From assembly GCF_006937785.1 (NCBI RefSeq), contig NZ_SJEE01000001.1, forward strand, positions 62,001-126,000: a stretch of 64,000 nt of DNA, written 5' to 3'. A program made the translations under genes and the position numbers. This stretch comes from Pseudanabaena sp. UWO311. GTDB taxonomy: Bacteria; Cyanobacteriota; Cyanobacteriia; Pseudanabaenales; Pseudanabaenaceae. The notes beneath the pieces are model-generated. The model ran no database searches. It was not told where the DNA came from and saw only the letters and a list, made by a program, of their open reading frames with translations. Each line of letters opens with the position of its first letter. Position 1 is the first letter of the stretch. Positions 22,767 through 32,150 of the stretch are shown here, one piece after another.

Positions 22767-24383
22767 GTGAGTTATTGCGTTAATCCGAACTGTGCTAATC
22801 CGAATAATGAACCATTTGCCATGAATTGTGCGGCTTGTGGTTCTAATTTAAAGCTGCGAAATCGTTACCGAGCTAGTCGTCCACTTGGCAAGGGTGGGTT
22901 TGGTGCAACATTTTTGGCTGCTGATGAGGGTCTTCCTGGATTCCCATCCTGTGTAGTTAAGCAATTGCGCCCAAACACTCAATCCGCCAGTGTGCTGAAA
23001 ATGGCGCGAGAATTATTTGAGAGGGAAGCTTTTACTCTTGGCAAAATCGGGAGTCATCCTCAGATTCCTCGCTTACTAGATTATTTTGAAGAAGATGGTA
23101 GTTTTTATCTGGTTCAAGAATTTGTCGATGGGGAAACTTTAAAACAAGAATTTGAGCGTCGGGGCGCATTCAATGAAATTGAAATTCGGAAAATACTTGC
23201 AGAAATATTTCCAGCACTAGGGTTTATGCATGAAAACGGTGTGATTCACCGTGATATTAAGCCTGCTAACATCATGCGTCGGAAGCAAGATGGACAGTTA
23301 GTCTTAATTGATTTTGGCGCAGTTTCTAGCCAAGTTAATAAACCCACAGCGGATGATGATCCCAGCGGTCTGTTAACTAACTTTGCGATCGGTACACCAG
23401 GATTTGCGCCGCCAGAACAGATGGCAATGCGCCCTGTTTACTCAAGCGATCTGTATGCTACAGCGATGAGTTGTCTATATCTCATGACAGGGCGATCTCC
23501 TAAAGATTTACCCCACGATCCCTATACAGGTGAAATTAATTGGAAATCGCAGGTTAAGCTTAGCGATCGCCTCAGAGTAGTTTTTGAGAAGCTCCTCCAG
23601 CAATCAGTTGCCCAAAGATTTCGCTCAGCGGAAGAAGCTTTGCGTGCTCTAGAGTCGGGCGGAATTCCTGAAGAACCACCCAAAGCTACAACTCCAGCAG
23701 CAAATTATGCCCCTCCAAGTGCACCTTCTTCTGTAACCGTGAGACCTGCCACTCAGATACCCAACTCACGCATTCAATCACAGAAACATGGCAATGGTCT
23801 TGATAATAGTGGCATGTTGACATCCGGAAATACAAGAACAGGTAGTCGGATCGGTACTGGCGAGCTTAAAGGTGGGCGTAGAGTGATTGTGGAATACAAC
23901 CAAGGCAAACGTAACTTTGCTAACCAAGATTACACTAAGGCTGCTTTTGGTAGTGCAACCCTTACAGGCATTGTGATGAGCCGATCTAAGTTAGTTGAGG
24001 CAGACTTTTGTCATAGTGACTTAACTGGTGCTAGTTTTCAAGGGGCTAATTTATCTCAGGCTAAGTTGAATAGTGCTAATTTGCGGGAAGCAAAAATGCA
24101 ACGAGCCATCCTGATCAAATGTGATTTGGGGAGTGCATCAATGATTTTGGCTGATTTGCGCGAGGCAAATCTCCAATCAGCTTATATGAGTAAGGCTGAT
24201 TTATCTGGAGCTAATTTAAGTGGAGCTAATTTGAAGGGAGCGTATTTAAGTCAAGCAAACTTAAATGGTACAAATCTTTGTGGTGCAGATTTAAAAGGGG
24301 CTAAGATCTCTGAAGATCAATTAGCCCAAGCCAAGACGAATTGGGGTACGATTCGTCCTGATGGTAGTAAACGCTTATTTTAA
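22767..24383 (+). CDS. spkB: Ser/Thr protein kinase with Zn-ribbon and pentapeptide repeats (SpkB-like)
   Basis: The protein has about 538 residues. An N-terminal four-cysteine ribbon (YCVNPNC, then NCAACGS) is followed by a Hanks-type kinase at about residues 35-300: glycine loop LGKGGFGATF, Lys in CVVKQL, HRDIKPANI and DFGAV. Then comes a Pro/Thr/Ser linker and a C-terminal run of pentapeptide repeats (A(D/N)Lxx) from about residue 400. This order matches Synechocystis SpkB, linked to oxidative stress. GTG 22767 gives the family start MSYCVNP; the TTG at 22734 would add 11 unrelated residues. Confidence 0.87.
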   Translation: MSYCVNPNCANPNNEPFAMNCAACGSNLKLRNRYRASRPLGKGGFGATFLAADEGLPGFPSCVVKQLRPNTQSASVLKMARELFEREAFTLGKIGSHPQIPRLLDYFEEDGSFYLVQEFVDGETLKQEFERRGAFNEIEIRKILAEIFPALGFMHENGVIHRDIKPANIMRRKQDGQLVLIDFGAVSSQVNKPTADDDPSGLLTNFAIGTPGFAPPEQMAMRPVYSSDLYATAMSCLYLMTGRSPKDLPHDPYTGEINWKSQVKLSDRLRVVFEKLLQQSVAQRFRSAEEALRALESGGIPEEPPKATTPAANYAPPSAPSSVTVRPATQIPNSRIQSQKHGNGLDNSGMLTSGNTRTGSRIGTGELKGGRRVIVEYNQGKRNFANQDYTKAAFGSATLTGIVMSRSKLVEADFCHSDLTGASFQGANLSQAKLNSANLREAKMQRAILIKCDLGSASMILADLREANLQSAYMSKADLSGANLSGANLKGAYLSQANLNGTNLCGADLKGAKISEDQLAQAKTNWGTIRPDGSKRLF

Positions 24384-24446
24384 TAGCTTATATATTGGGG
24401 CAGCACGAACTGCGTCAAATAGCATGTATGAACGGACATTAATTTT

Positions 24447-25829
24447 GTGAGACTTACTGATAATCAACTGATTGCATTATTTACTGGCTGGCTTGGAGTC
24501 GATAATATTGTTTTATTCGATCGCTTAGCACCAAATTTGCATCAGCGAATTGTGAGTAGCCTTACTCCTGACAGCCTGTCACCTACCTGTGTACTTTATC
24601 CACAGACGATTGCTGACTTATCAGCTGCGATCGCGCTAGCTTACGAACATCGATTACGAGTTTTGCCTTGTGGTAATGCCACTAAGTTAGATTGGGGTGG
24701 GTTGGTAAGTCGAGCAGATGTGGTAATCAGCACATCAAAGCTAAATCAGGTAATTGAACATTGTGTCGGCGATCTCACAGTTACGGTTGAAGCAGGAGTG
24801 AAATATCAAGATTTGCAGACTAGCTTAGCCAAAGCAGGACAATTTTTAGCAATTGATCCCCCTTATAGAACTAACGCGACGATAGGTGGGCTTTTAGCCA
24901 CAGGTAGTGCTGGTTCATTGCGACATCGCTACAACAGTGTGCGGGACATGTGCTTGGGTATTGAGTTTGTGCGAACCGATGGGGAAGTGGTGAAAGCAGG
25001 TGGGCGTGTAGTCAAAAATGTTGCTGGCTATGACCTGATGAAATTATTAACAGGTTCTTATGGAACTCTGGGAATTGCTTCTAAGATTACTTTTCGACTT
25101 TATCCATTGCCTGAATACACGCAAATTGTTGTGGTTACTGGCTCAGCTGAGGCGATTGCCAAAGCGCAGCAAAAAATTAGTACATCGGTACTTACTCCCA
25201 CTGCCTGTGATTTACTGTCAGCAACTGCGATCACCGATCTTGGATTAGGACAAGGTATTGGCTTAGTTCTGCAATTCTCAAGTCTCAAGGCTAGCGTGAT
25301 TGAGCAATGCGATCGCATTGCTACCTTAGCGAAAGAATTAAATTTAGAAGTGCAAATGCTGGGCGCGGCTGAAGAATTCTGGGAATTGTTAGAGATTATG
25401 ATTTGGCAGGGTGAGCAGCGGAATTTGGTGCAACCCGACAATGATGAACATGTGGTTTGCAAGTTGGCAGTATTGCCATCGACTAGCACGTCCTTCCTCA
25501 AACAATGTGAACTAATTTTTGAAGAGCAATCCTATTATTTACAAATACATTCTGGAAGTGGATTAGGTGTTTTACGTTTAGAGGATTTGCAGGATTTAGG
25601 TGCGATCGCAAATCAGATCACTAAAGTGAGAAGCATTGCCGAATCTTGCGGTGGATTTCTATCAATTCTTGAATCACCACAATTGCTAAAGTTTGGGAAT
25701 GTAACATTAGGAAATGCTTCTAGTAATCTCGAAAATGTCTGGGGCTATCGTGGCAATGCTAGAGATGTTATGGTTAAAATCCAACAACAATTCGATCCTA
25801 GGGGTTTGCTCAGTTGTGATCGCTTGTGA
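24447..25829 (+). CDS. glcE: FAD-binding oxidoreductase, glycolate oxidase subunit GlcE-like
   Basis: The 460-residue protein has an FAD-binding PCMH-type domain: VLPCGNATKLDWGG, the flavin loop DPPYRTNATIGGLLATGSAGSLRHRYN, and GGRVVKNVAGYDLMKLLTGSYGTLG. The C-terminal cap is short. GlcE works with GlcD and GlcF in oxidising photorespiratory glycolate. Neither partner is next to it, so D-lactate or another 2-hydroxy acid cannot be excluded. The start is GTG at 24447, 63 bp after the kinase gene. Confidence 0.85.
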   Translation: MRLTDNQLIALFTGWLGVDNIVLFDRLAPNLHQRIVSSLTPDSLSPTCVLYPQTIADLSAAIALAYEHRLRVLPCGNATKLDWGGLVSRADVVISTSKLNQVIEHCVGDLTVTVEAGVKYQDLQTSLAKAGQFLAIDPPYRTNATIGGLLATGSAGSLRHRYNSVRDMCLGIEFVRTDGEVVKAGGRVVKNVAGYDLMKLLTGSYGTLGIASKITFRLYPLPEYTQIVVVTGSAEAIAKAQQKISTSVLTPTACDLLSATAITDLGLGQGIGLVLQFSSLKASVIEQCDRIATLAKELNLEVQMLGAAEEFWELLEIMIWQGEQRNLVQPDNDEHVVCKLAVLPSTSTSFLKQCELIFEEQSYYLQIHSGSGLGVLRLEDLQDLGAIANQITKVRSIAESCGGFLSILESPQLLKFGNVTLGNASSNLENVWGYRGNARDVMVKIQQQFDPRGLLSCDRL

Positions 25830-25923
25830 TCACAAATTAATTTAGGAATATTCCCAAAATATCTTCTCATCAAAGGCTTGCCTGCTCTACCTCCTGCTTG
25901 CTTTTAGTTCGTCGAACTCATGT

Positions 25924-27537
25924 TTAATTAATCTTTCCTACTAACCAATAGGTCATCATTTCGCCCTTCCCTTTAACTGGAATCAAGCCGCGTTTCTCAA
26001 AATTAAATTGATCACGTAAACGGGAGTAAGTCTCTTCAGTGACTTGAATAGCCTTTGCGGCTCCCAATGATTCCATCCGACTGGCGACGTTGACAGTATC
26101 ACCCCATAGATCGTAAATAAATTTCTTCGTTCCAATCACTCCAGCAATTACAGGTCCTGAATTAATGCCAATTCGCATCGAAATCTGGATACCTTCCCTT
26201 GACTTAACTTGAGAGATAGCCTTTTGCATATCGAGAGCCATACTAGCGATCGCAGCCGCATGATCAACTCTAGGTTCAGGCAATCCACTCACCACCATAT
26301 AGGCATCACCAATAGTTTTGATTTTTTCGAGTTTGTATTGATCACACAAATTATCAAACATCGAAAAAATACGATTGAGTAGACCGACTAGTTGTACAGG
26401 CGACATGTGACTGGATAGCTCAGTGAATCCAACAATATCTGCAAACAAAACTGATACTTCCTCAAAGCCATCTGCCATGGAAGCACGACTATGCTTAAGC
26501 TTTTTTGCAATCTTTTCGGGTAGCATATTAAGCAGCAAACGCTCAGAACGCTCTTGTTCGGCGCGGAGTTCTTGTAATATGCAAATGCGTTCTGTCACAT
26601 CGCGAAAATACCAGACCATCCCATAAAATTTGCCCTCAGGAGAATGTACCTGTCCTGAATAGCAATCAATCACGCGGCGATCGGCAAGATAAATTTCGCG
26701 TTGAGTATACTTCTCAGGAGAATCATAGGCATTTTCCAGAGCCTCAACTAATCCATCAGGTAATTGAAGATGATGTTGCAAAAGGCTTAGTAATCCTCCA
26801 TACTCCACAGATTGCAGAACTGAGTCAGGAATTTGCCATAATTCGCAAAATTGATTGTTATAGCTAACAATACGACCTTGCTCGTCTACTGCCAGAACTC
26901 CATCAAATGAAGTTTCACGCTGAGCTTTTAAAAGTGAGTTACTACGCTGTAATGCTTCTTCAAATTCTTTGCGCTGAGTAATGCTTGATAATTCGCGCGA
27001 TCGCACAAGTGAAATTGCTACCTGTTGGCATAGCGATCGTAATACTTGTAGGTACTCAGCTTGTAGTAGTTGGTTGCTAACGTTATCCTCTAAATAAATT
27101 GCTCCTAATAATTCTTCTGCTTCGCATAGAGGTATACACAACCCTGCTTGAGGAGAATTAGCCAACCAATAGGGGTCATCGGCAAAATGCGGATCAGGAT
27201 TATCTTGATTCCAGATTGCTTCTATTTGATTGTCTAAGGTATATTGCACCATCAACATTGGCAGATTAGAAGGCTCAAAACCTGCTAATGTTATTCGCTG
27301 AGCTAATAATAAATCTGGCGATCTCTCAGATGTTATGGCAGCGATCATAAATTCTTTGTTGTCTGATAAAACGACAACACCAGACTGAGCTTTTGATAGA
27401 TTTAATAATGCAGAAAGACCGATTTCAACGAGCTTGTCAACATTTAACTGTCGTGAAATGTCATGTGCTGCTTGGAATACAGCAACAAGATTAACTTGTG
27501 ACTGATTGGCATTGTTTGTTGCGCTCATCAATTTCAT
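25924..27537 (-). CDS. GAF-PAS-class III adenylate/guanylate cyclase
   Basis: The protein has 537 residues and no membrane segment. A GAF domain covers about residues 10-180, a PAS domain with PAC about 205-325, a short coiled coil follows, and a class III cyclase domain covers about 350-535. The metal-binding aspartates are in FADIVGFTEL and in the GDAYMVVSGLP region. The purine-specifying residues look adenylate-type (Lys in EKIKTIGDAY, Asp in YDLWGDTVN). It probably makes cAMP in response to a ligand or light signal sensed by GAF/PAS. No chromophore cysteine motif is obvious. Confidence 0.9.
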   Translation of the reverse strand: MKLMSATNNANQSQVNLVAVFQAAHDISRQLNVDKLVEIGLSALLNLSKAQSGVVVLSDNKEFMIAAITSERSPDLLLAQRITLAGFEPSNLPMLMVQYTLDNQIEAIWNQDNPDPHFADDPYWLANSPQAGLCIPLCEAEELLGAIYLEDNVSNQLLQAEYLQVLRSLCQQVAISLVRSRELSSITQRKEFEEALQRSNSLLKAQRETSFDGVLAVDEQGRIVSYNNQFCELWQIPDSVLQSVEYGGLLSLLQHHLQLPDGLVEALENAYDSPEKYTQREIYLADRRVIDCYSGQVHSPEGKFYGMVWYFRDVTERICILQELRAEQERSERLLLNMLPEKIAKKLKHSRASMADGFEEVSVLFADIVGFTELSSHMSPVQLVGLLNRIFSMFDNLCDQYKLEKIKTIGDAYMVVSGLPEPRVDHAAAIASMALDMQKAISQVKSREGIQISMRIGINSGPVIAGVIGTKKFIYDLWGDTVNVASRMESLGAAKAIQVTEETYSRLRDQFNFEKRGLIPVKGKGEMMTYWLVGKIN

Positions 27538-27734
27538 CTATCACTAAATTTTGAGGGCGAATAATTGATCTGCGATCGTAATGAGAACAATGACATATAT
27601 CAATCAGAGCCTGAAAAACTTGCTCAACCGTAACCCAAATCATCAATTTGTAGCATCAGGCATTTTACTGAACATATTGCATTAAAAAAGGAAATCGACC
27701 GCATAGCGATCGATTTCCTTTTTTAATGCAATAT

Positions 27735-27836
27735 GTTCTGATTATAAAAATTGTTTTTTTGAAAGCCCCATAGGTGGGCTTTCAAAAAAACAATTTTGGT
27801 GCTGGAACCACAGTCGATTTCATAATTAGAATTGCT
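27735..27836. repeat. Family A palindromic element, copy 3
   Basis: Ends ttctgattataaaa and ttcataattagaattgct match the terminal repeats of copy 2 imperfectly. The ttgtttttttgaaagcccc/ggggctttc-type hairpin is intact, and the second hairpin has decayed (gtgctggaaccac). Confidence 0.75.
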
Positions 27837-27844
27837 GTTTTTGG

Positions 27845-27901
27845 TACAGCTTATTTGAAAGTGTTGCTTTGCAACACTTTCAAATAAGCTGTTGTGGTTC
27901 G
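27845..27901. repeat. Family C hairpin, copy 1
   Basis: Acagcttatttgaaagtgttgc-ttt-gcaacactttcaaataagctgt is followed by ggttcg. The family (gaaagtgt...acacttttgaa with GGTTCG at the edge) recurs at 30335-30395 and 37872-37925. Confidence 0.7.
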
Positions 27902-28735
27902 TTACTCTATTGTGCGAGTTAGCAACACTGGCACTGTCGCGTTGACTCGCACATAGTCAGATACTGAAGAGCCTAACAAGCGATCAAGATCGGGTAAACT
28001 ACGTGCGATCGAAGGACGGCGATCGGGAGAACCAATCATCAAGAGGCTAGTATTCGACTCATCGGCAAGTTTGCAGACTTCTTTACCCATATCTCCAGTA
28101 CTGATAAAAGAGCGCGATGGAATATTCATCCGTTTGAGTTTGGCGCTAGCTTCAACTAATACAGGGTCAGTGCTGACATTGGCATCTTCCTTGCGCTTCA
28201 CTACTCTTGCTAAGAAGATTTCTACATCCTTTGCACCACTTACAATTTTAATAGCAAGATCAAGGCAGTTGTTGGATGAAGCAGAGCCATCGACGGAAAC
28301 CATGACGCTACGAATGGTTTTGATGTATACATCGTCTTTAATCAGCAACATTGGTGCGTCGGCTAATTGGAAAACATACTGACTAACGGAGTTTGCCAAA
28401 ATTGCCTGCAATCTCCCCATGCCACGAGATCCCATGATCATTAAATCGGGCTTCAGATCTTCAGCTACTTTGCAAACAACGTCTTTGGGTTCGCCTTCTT
28501 TGAGCATCGTTACGGTGGCATTACCTGATGTCAAACGCAAACTTTTGACTTCTCTTTCGAGAATCTTTTCACCCGCAATGCGATACTCTGTGACTGCTTC
28601 TGAGTTGGTTGCATTGGGGATTACATGCAGTACGTTAATTTGTAAAGTTTGCATACTAGGCAGGGCTAGCAGCATATTCATCATTTCGCGCGATCGCCCA
28701 GAACCATCAACAGCTAATAAAACTTGTTGAAACAT
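27902..28735 (-). CDS. Tandem universal stress protein (UspA) protein
   Basis: The 277-residue protein has two Usp domains, about 1-138 and 142-277. The first has the ATP-binding signature GSRGMGRLQAILANSVSQYV (G-x2-G-x9-G/N-S). In the second this motif is altered by an insert (GSPDRRPSIARSLPDLDRLL then GSSVSDYV), so it may not bind ATP normally. Such proteins modulate stress and growth by unknown partners. Monocistronic. Confidence 0.9.
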   Translation of the reverse strand: MFQQVLLAVDGSGRSREMMNMLLALPSMQTLQINVLHVIPNATNSEAVTEYRIAGEKILEREVKSLRLTSGNATVTMLKEGEPKDVVCKVAEDLKPDLMIMGSRGMGRLQAILANSVSQYVFQLADAPMLLIKDDVYIKTIRSVMVSVDGSASSNNCLDLAIKIVSGAKDVEIFLARVVKRKEDANVSTDPVLVEASAKLKRMNIPSRSFISTGDMGKEVCKLADESNTSLLMIGSPDRRPSIARSLPDLDRLLGSSVSDYVRVNATVPVLLTRTIE

Positions 28736-28828
28736 ACTTTTAGATATTTAATGAATTTGCTATATCTTGAGTAAAGCTTAATTACAAGGCGATCGCAGCA
28801 AAACGTTGAGATTCTTAAAAATTAAAAC

Positions 28829-28858
28829 CAAAAAAAGGGGCGCTTAGCGCCCCTTTTT
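28829..28858 (-). terminator. Terminator after bvdR
   Basis: Aaaaaaggggcgct-ta-gcgccccttttttt forms a GC-rich stem with flanking A/T runs that touches the minus-strand stop of the neighbouring gene. Confidence 0.85.
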
Positions 28859-29850
28859 TACAGGGTAATTATTTGATTAGCGATCGCTGACTTTTCCGCA
28901 GCATTGGCAACTGCAAGAGAATGCAAAATACTCTCATGGCTGGTATAAAGCGGCGTACCTGTAAATAAATGCAAAAGAACGTTTTCGGTGTCTTTCTTAA
29001 ACAAACCTCTTGTCGTCCCTGCGTCAAGTTCCAATGTTCCATCCACCGTAATTAATTTTCCCTTATCTCCAGAAAAAATCAGCGCTCCGTCACTCCCCTG
29101 TAACTCCATAATCCGCTCTGGCTGCCAAAAGTTTTCGCCTTTACTGTAGCCAATATCAGCAATAACTCCATTCTCAAACTGAAGTTGAGCATTGCAAACG
29201 CAGGAAGTAAAATGACGCGGCAAATTGTCGCCACTATAGCGTAACTGACAAGAGACAGACTTCACTTTTCCGAAGAGAACGATAATCCGATTGAGGCGAG
29301 AGACTGCTGCTGTCAGGGGGAATCCAAACAAATCTGGTTTGTAAGTCCATTTATCAGGAACAGGACGTTGTGGACTTTTAGTGGAATATCTTGCATAGAA
29401 GGGAGTGCCAATTTTAGCTAAATATTCCATCACCAATTGATGCACACCGCCCAAAAGTTCAATATGTTCGACATGCAGCATTAAGTTCTGTTGCTGAGCA
29501 AGTTTTACCAATTCCTCTGCTTCAGAAAGGCTAAATGAAAGGGGATACTCTACAATCACATGCTTGCCCGATCGCAAAGCTTGCCCAACAACCGCCGCAT
29601 GGTCTCGATTAACATTACAAACCACAACTAAGTCAATATCGGGACGCATGACTAGTTCTGACCAATATTGATGCACATTTGCGATCGCGAATTCATTGGC
29701 GATCGCTTGTGCTTTTTCGAGATTTCCTGCGATCGCTGTCACGATAATTCGTGGATCTTGACTGAAGATTTCGGTGCGTAACTTGGCAACAAAGCCAGAG
29801 CCAACAATGCCAACTCGCAAAGGTTGATGAAAGGTCGCGTAACTGGTCAT
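28858..29850 (-). CDS. bvdR: Biliverdin reductase-like Gfo/Idh/MocA oxidoreductase
   Basis: The 330-residue protein has a Rossmann NAD(P) motif, VGIVGSGFVAKLR, near residue 12. The blocks VEYPLSFSLSEAEEL, LHVEHIELLGGVHQ, FYARYST, WTYKPDLFGFPL and TTRGLFKKDTENVLLHLFTG closely resemble Synechocystis BvdR, which reduces biliverdin to bilirubin with NADPH and affects phycobilisome make-up. The wider family contains sugar dehydrogenases, so substrate is inferred from the similarity of these blocks. Confidence 0.85.
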   Translation of the reverse strand: MTSYATFHQPLRVGIVGSGFVAKLRTEIFSQDPRIIVTAIAGNLEKAQAIANEFAIANVHQYWSELVMRPDIDLVVVCNVNRDHAAVVGQALRSGKHVIVEYPLSFSLSEAEELVKLAQQQNLMLHVEHIELLGGVHQLVMEYLAKIGTPFYARYSTKSPQRPVPDKWTYKPDLFGFPLTAAVSRLNRIIVLFGKVKSVSCQLRYSGDNLPRHFTSCVCNAQLQFENGVIADIGYSKGENFWQPERIMELQGSDGALIFSGDKGKLITVDGTLELDAGTTRGLFKKDTENVLLHLFTGTPLYTSHESILHSLAVANAAEKSAIANQIITL

Positions 29851-29880
29851 GATTTGGAAGTTATGTAATTATTGCAAACA

Positions 29881-30003
29881 CGGAAGCCCTGCACTCAAGT
29901 GCGGGCTAAAAGCTCAAACCCGTTGAAACGGGTTAATTTAAGATAATTCTTCAGTCTGCTTCAGCAGACTTGAGCTTTTAGCCAAGAACTTGAGTTCTTG
30001 GCT
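29881..30003. repeat. Chain of intergenic hairpins
   Basis: Four short stems occur in a row: gcactcaagtgc, aacccgttgaaacgggtt, cagtctgcttcagcagactg and gccaagaacttgagttcttggc. All lie within an outer pair, ctaaaagctcaa / ttgagcttttag. The wording differs from families A-C. Confidence 0.7.
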
Positions 30004-30290
30004 TATTTGAGACGATTGAGCTTAGAAGGAGGTAATAGTTTGCGTTCTGGGGCAACTTTTTGACGAGGCGATCGCACGTAAAAAACTTTGCGCCCTGTTG
30101 TCTCATTCACCCAACGCGCAAAGCGACTCCAAACTTTTTCTGACAAATATTTCTGAGCAACGATCGCTAGCCCAATCACCACTGCGATCGGAAATACGGA
30201 ATCAAAAGGATTTCCGTCACGACTGCCAACAAATAGCAGCACCACTGAGGAAATCAGTGCAGAGATTAGTAAAAATTGAAATTTAGACAT
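30003..30290 (-). CDS. Hypothetical small membrane protein
   Basis: The protein has 95 residues. Two hydrophobic segments (residues about 5-22 and 32-48) are followed by a basic cytoplasmic tail rich in Arg, Lys and Pro (SPRQKVAPERKLLPPSKLNR). No family is recognised. Flanked by hairpins on both sides, so probably transcribed alone. Confidence 0.65.
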   Translation of the reverse strand: MSKFQFLLISALISSVVLLFVGSRDGNPFDSVFPIAVVIGLAIVAQKYLSEKVWSRFARWVNETTGRKVFYVRSPRQKVAPERKLLPPSKLNRLK

Positions 30291-30334
30291 ATATTTCCTA
30301 CAGTGTCGGTCAAATATAGCAATTTTTGATCAAG

Positions 30335-30395
30335 CGAACCAATAGATTTTTCAAAAGTGTTGCGAAGCAACACTTTTGAAAAATCTATTGGTTCG
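30335..30395. repeat. Family C hairpin, copy 2 (perfect)
   Basis: A 61-bp perfect palindrome with ends CGAACCAATAGATTTTTC and its complement, centred on gttgc-gaa-gcaac. It lies between the membrane-protein gene and thrB and could terminate thrB. Confidence 0.8.
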
Positions 30396-30411
30396 GGTTT
30401 GCACATAAAAT

Positions 30412-31320
30412 CTAACGAGTTTTAAATGTTGTACCATCTTTAGCGATCGCTAGACATTTGGTAATAGCCGTTACACCAATTGCTTGCCATGCTTGTTGCA
30501 TTGCTTGGGCGACTGATTCTATTGTACCCATTGGGGCTAAAGAAAGTAGTGTTGGACCAGCGCCACTGATTACCATGCCATAGGCTCCCGCTGCGATCGC
30601 TGCTGTCTGTACATCCTCCATGCCTGTGATCAAACTTTGGCGATAGGGCTGATGTAAGCGATCCTGTAGTCCTGCCTTAAGCCAACTAGCTCTCCCTGTC
30701 TGAATCCCATGGGTTAACAATGCCAAGTGAGAAGCGTTGAAAACTGCATCATGCATCGAAAATTGTTTCGGCAAAACCTTGCGTGCCTCGGCAGTCGATA
30801 GCTCAAAGTCAGGAATTGCGACAGCGATCGCAATATCTTGATGCCATTGTAAATCGCAAAATTCCCAGCCATCTGCTTGATTTGATGCCATCAGTTGACA
30901 TCCGCCGAGCATCGCTGGAGCCACATTGTCAGGATGTCCTTCCATCGCGATCGCTAAGTCCAATAACTCCATGCGCTCAAGTGGTGAACCTGCCAAGAGG
31001 TTCGCGCCAAAAATCCCGCCGACAATCGCGGTTGCCGAGCTGCCCAAGCCTCGCGATAGTGGGATGGCTGTATCGGTATGAAATGCGATCGCGGGGATTT
31101 TGCGATCGATATGCTGATAAAGCTTAGCAATACCCTGATACACAAGGTTTGTCTCGTCCCGTTCCACCTTGTCTGCACCTTCACCCGACGCTGTGATTGT
31201 GAGGTGATCGGCTAGGGAGAATTCAAAACGGTTATAAAGTGATAGCGCAGCACCAAGGCAATCAAATCCGGGGCCAAGGTTGCCTGTAGTCGCAGGAACG
31301 GAAACTTCAAAAATGGTCAT
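30412..31320 (-). CDS. thrB: Homoserine kinase
   Basis: The 302-residue GHMP-family kinase has the N-terminal PATTGNLGPGFDCLG, the ATP-binding loop PLSRGLGSSATAIVGG (about residues 87-102) and the C-terminal GAYGMVISGAGPTLLSL. It phosphorylates homoserine on the way to threonine. The length matches the family. It marks the core-genome edge of the adjacent defence pair. Confidence 0.96.
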   Translation of the reverse strand: MTIFEVSVPATTGNLGPGFDCLGAALSLYNRFEFSLADHLTITASGEGADKVERDETNLVYQGIAKLYQHIDRKIPAIAFHTDTAIPLSRGLGSSATAIVGGIFGANLLAGSPLERMELLDLAIAMEGHPDNVAPAMLGGCQLMASNQADGWEFCDLQWHQDIAIAVAIPDFELSTAEARKVLPKQFSMHDAVFNASHLALLTHGIQTGRASWLKAGLQDRLHQPYRQSLITGMEDVQTAAIAAGAYGMVISGAGPTLLSLAPMGTIESVAQAMQQAWQAIGVTAITKCLAIAKDGTTFKTR

Positions 31321-31403
31321 GTTGAAAAAATATGATAGATGTTATGTTCCAAGAGATTTAAGTTTTTGTAATTTAGATATCTGATTAATCTAGAACTAAT
31401 TAC

Positions 31404-32150
31404 TCAACCATATTCTTGAAACTTTTTAACAATGGTATTAACTAGTAAATCTATGCGGGGATTAGAAAATTTTGCCCCCATCTCAAGAAGATTTTTTTGA
31501 CTATACTTAGACTCTCGGTTCTTATGGCTTAGAAATCTCAATAAAGCTTGAAATAAGTTTTTGCCACGCAAAGCTCTTGTATATTGACAGTAAATTTTCT
31601 CAATTATCTCTTCAGATGGATCGCTAAAATTGATGCTTTCTTTAAAACTATTAGACAGAGTATTGTCTGGACAAATTTGATTTATATGAACATCACATAA
31701 AACTTCCTTAATCTCTTGATATCGATTAACTTCAAAAGCGAACCAAATAGATAACTGCTTAATTAAGTCGTCAAATTTTTTTGCTTCATCATTATCAAGT
31801 AGTGTATTAAAAAATGATTCGATATAAAGATCATTCTCTAAGGAATAACCATCTGTAAACACTATTTTGTGTTCATATTCTTCTGGAACACCTTCAAAAA
31901 ACCACATATCTTTGTCAGCAACAAAGATAACTTTAGATTTTTCAAATTCTTCTCTTCTATGAAAAATCTTAAGAAGTTTAGGTCTTGCTCCACAAGGAAA
32001 AATACTAACATCTTCAATAGCAATTCTACTTTCTAAATATCTTTTATATACTAGTGAATCATCATCTCCTTCAACCAAGATAGTTGGAAGTGTTGTTTTT
32101 TTTAAGTGAAGTATCAGTTCTTCCTCATTAAGATGTATCCTCCTACTCAT
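31404..32150 (-). CDS. TOPRIM/DUF4435 putative nuclease of a PARIS-like pair
   Basis: The 248-residue protein carries a TOPRIM-type acidic triad: Glu27 in LVEGDDDSLVY, and Asp79 and Asp81 in VIFVADKDMW. A conserved TDGYSLENDLY follows near residue 106. DUF4435 proteins are the AriB component of PARIS systems, released by the ATPase to attack host tRNA when a phage anti-restriction protein is sensed. The start ATG overlaps the ATPase stop by 4 bp. No HIP1 site occurs in the pair, and it is more AT-rich than its neighbours. A different ATPase-TOPRIM defence class is possible. Confidence 0.8.
   Translation of the reverse strand: MSRRIHLNEEELILHLKKTTLPTILVEGDDDSLVYKRYLESRIAIEDVSIFPCGARPKLLKIFHRREEFEKSKVIFVADKDMWFFEGVPEEYEHKIVFTDGYSLENDLYIESFFNTLLDNDEAKKFDDLIKQLSIWFAFEVNRYQEIKEVLCDVHINQICPDNTLSNSFKESINFSDPSEEIIEKIYCQYTRALRGKNLFQALLRFLSHKNRESKYSQKNLLEMGAKFSNPRIDLLVNTIVKKFQEYG

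Larger units (their letters stand above)
27538..27901. other. Intergenic region packed with hairpins
   Basis: This 364-bp gap lies between the cyclase and Usp genes. It holds three palindromic structures in series: cattaaaaaaggaaatcg... with its complement (27682-27731), a family A element (27735-27836) and a family C hairpin (27845-27901). The first 140 bp should contain the cyclase promoter; no motif stands out. Confidence 0.7.
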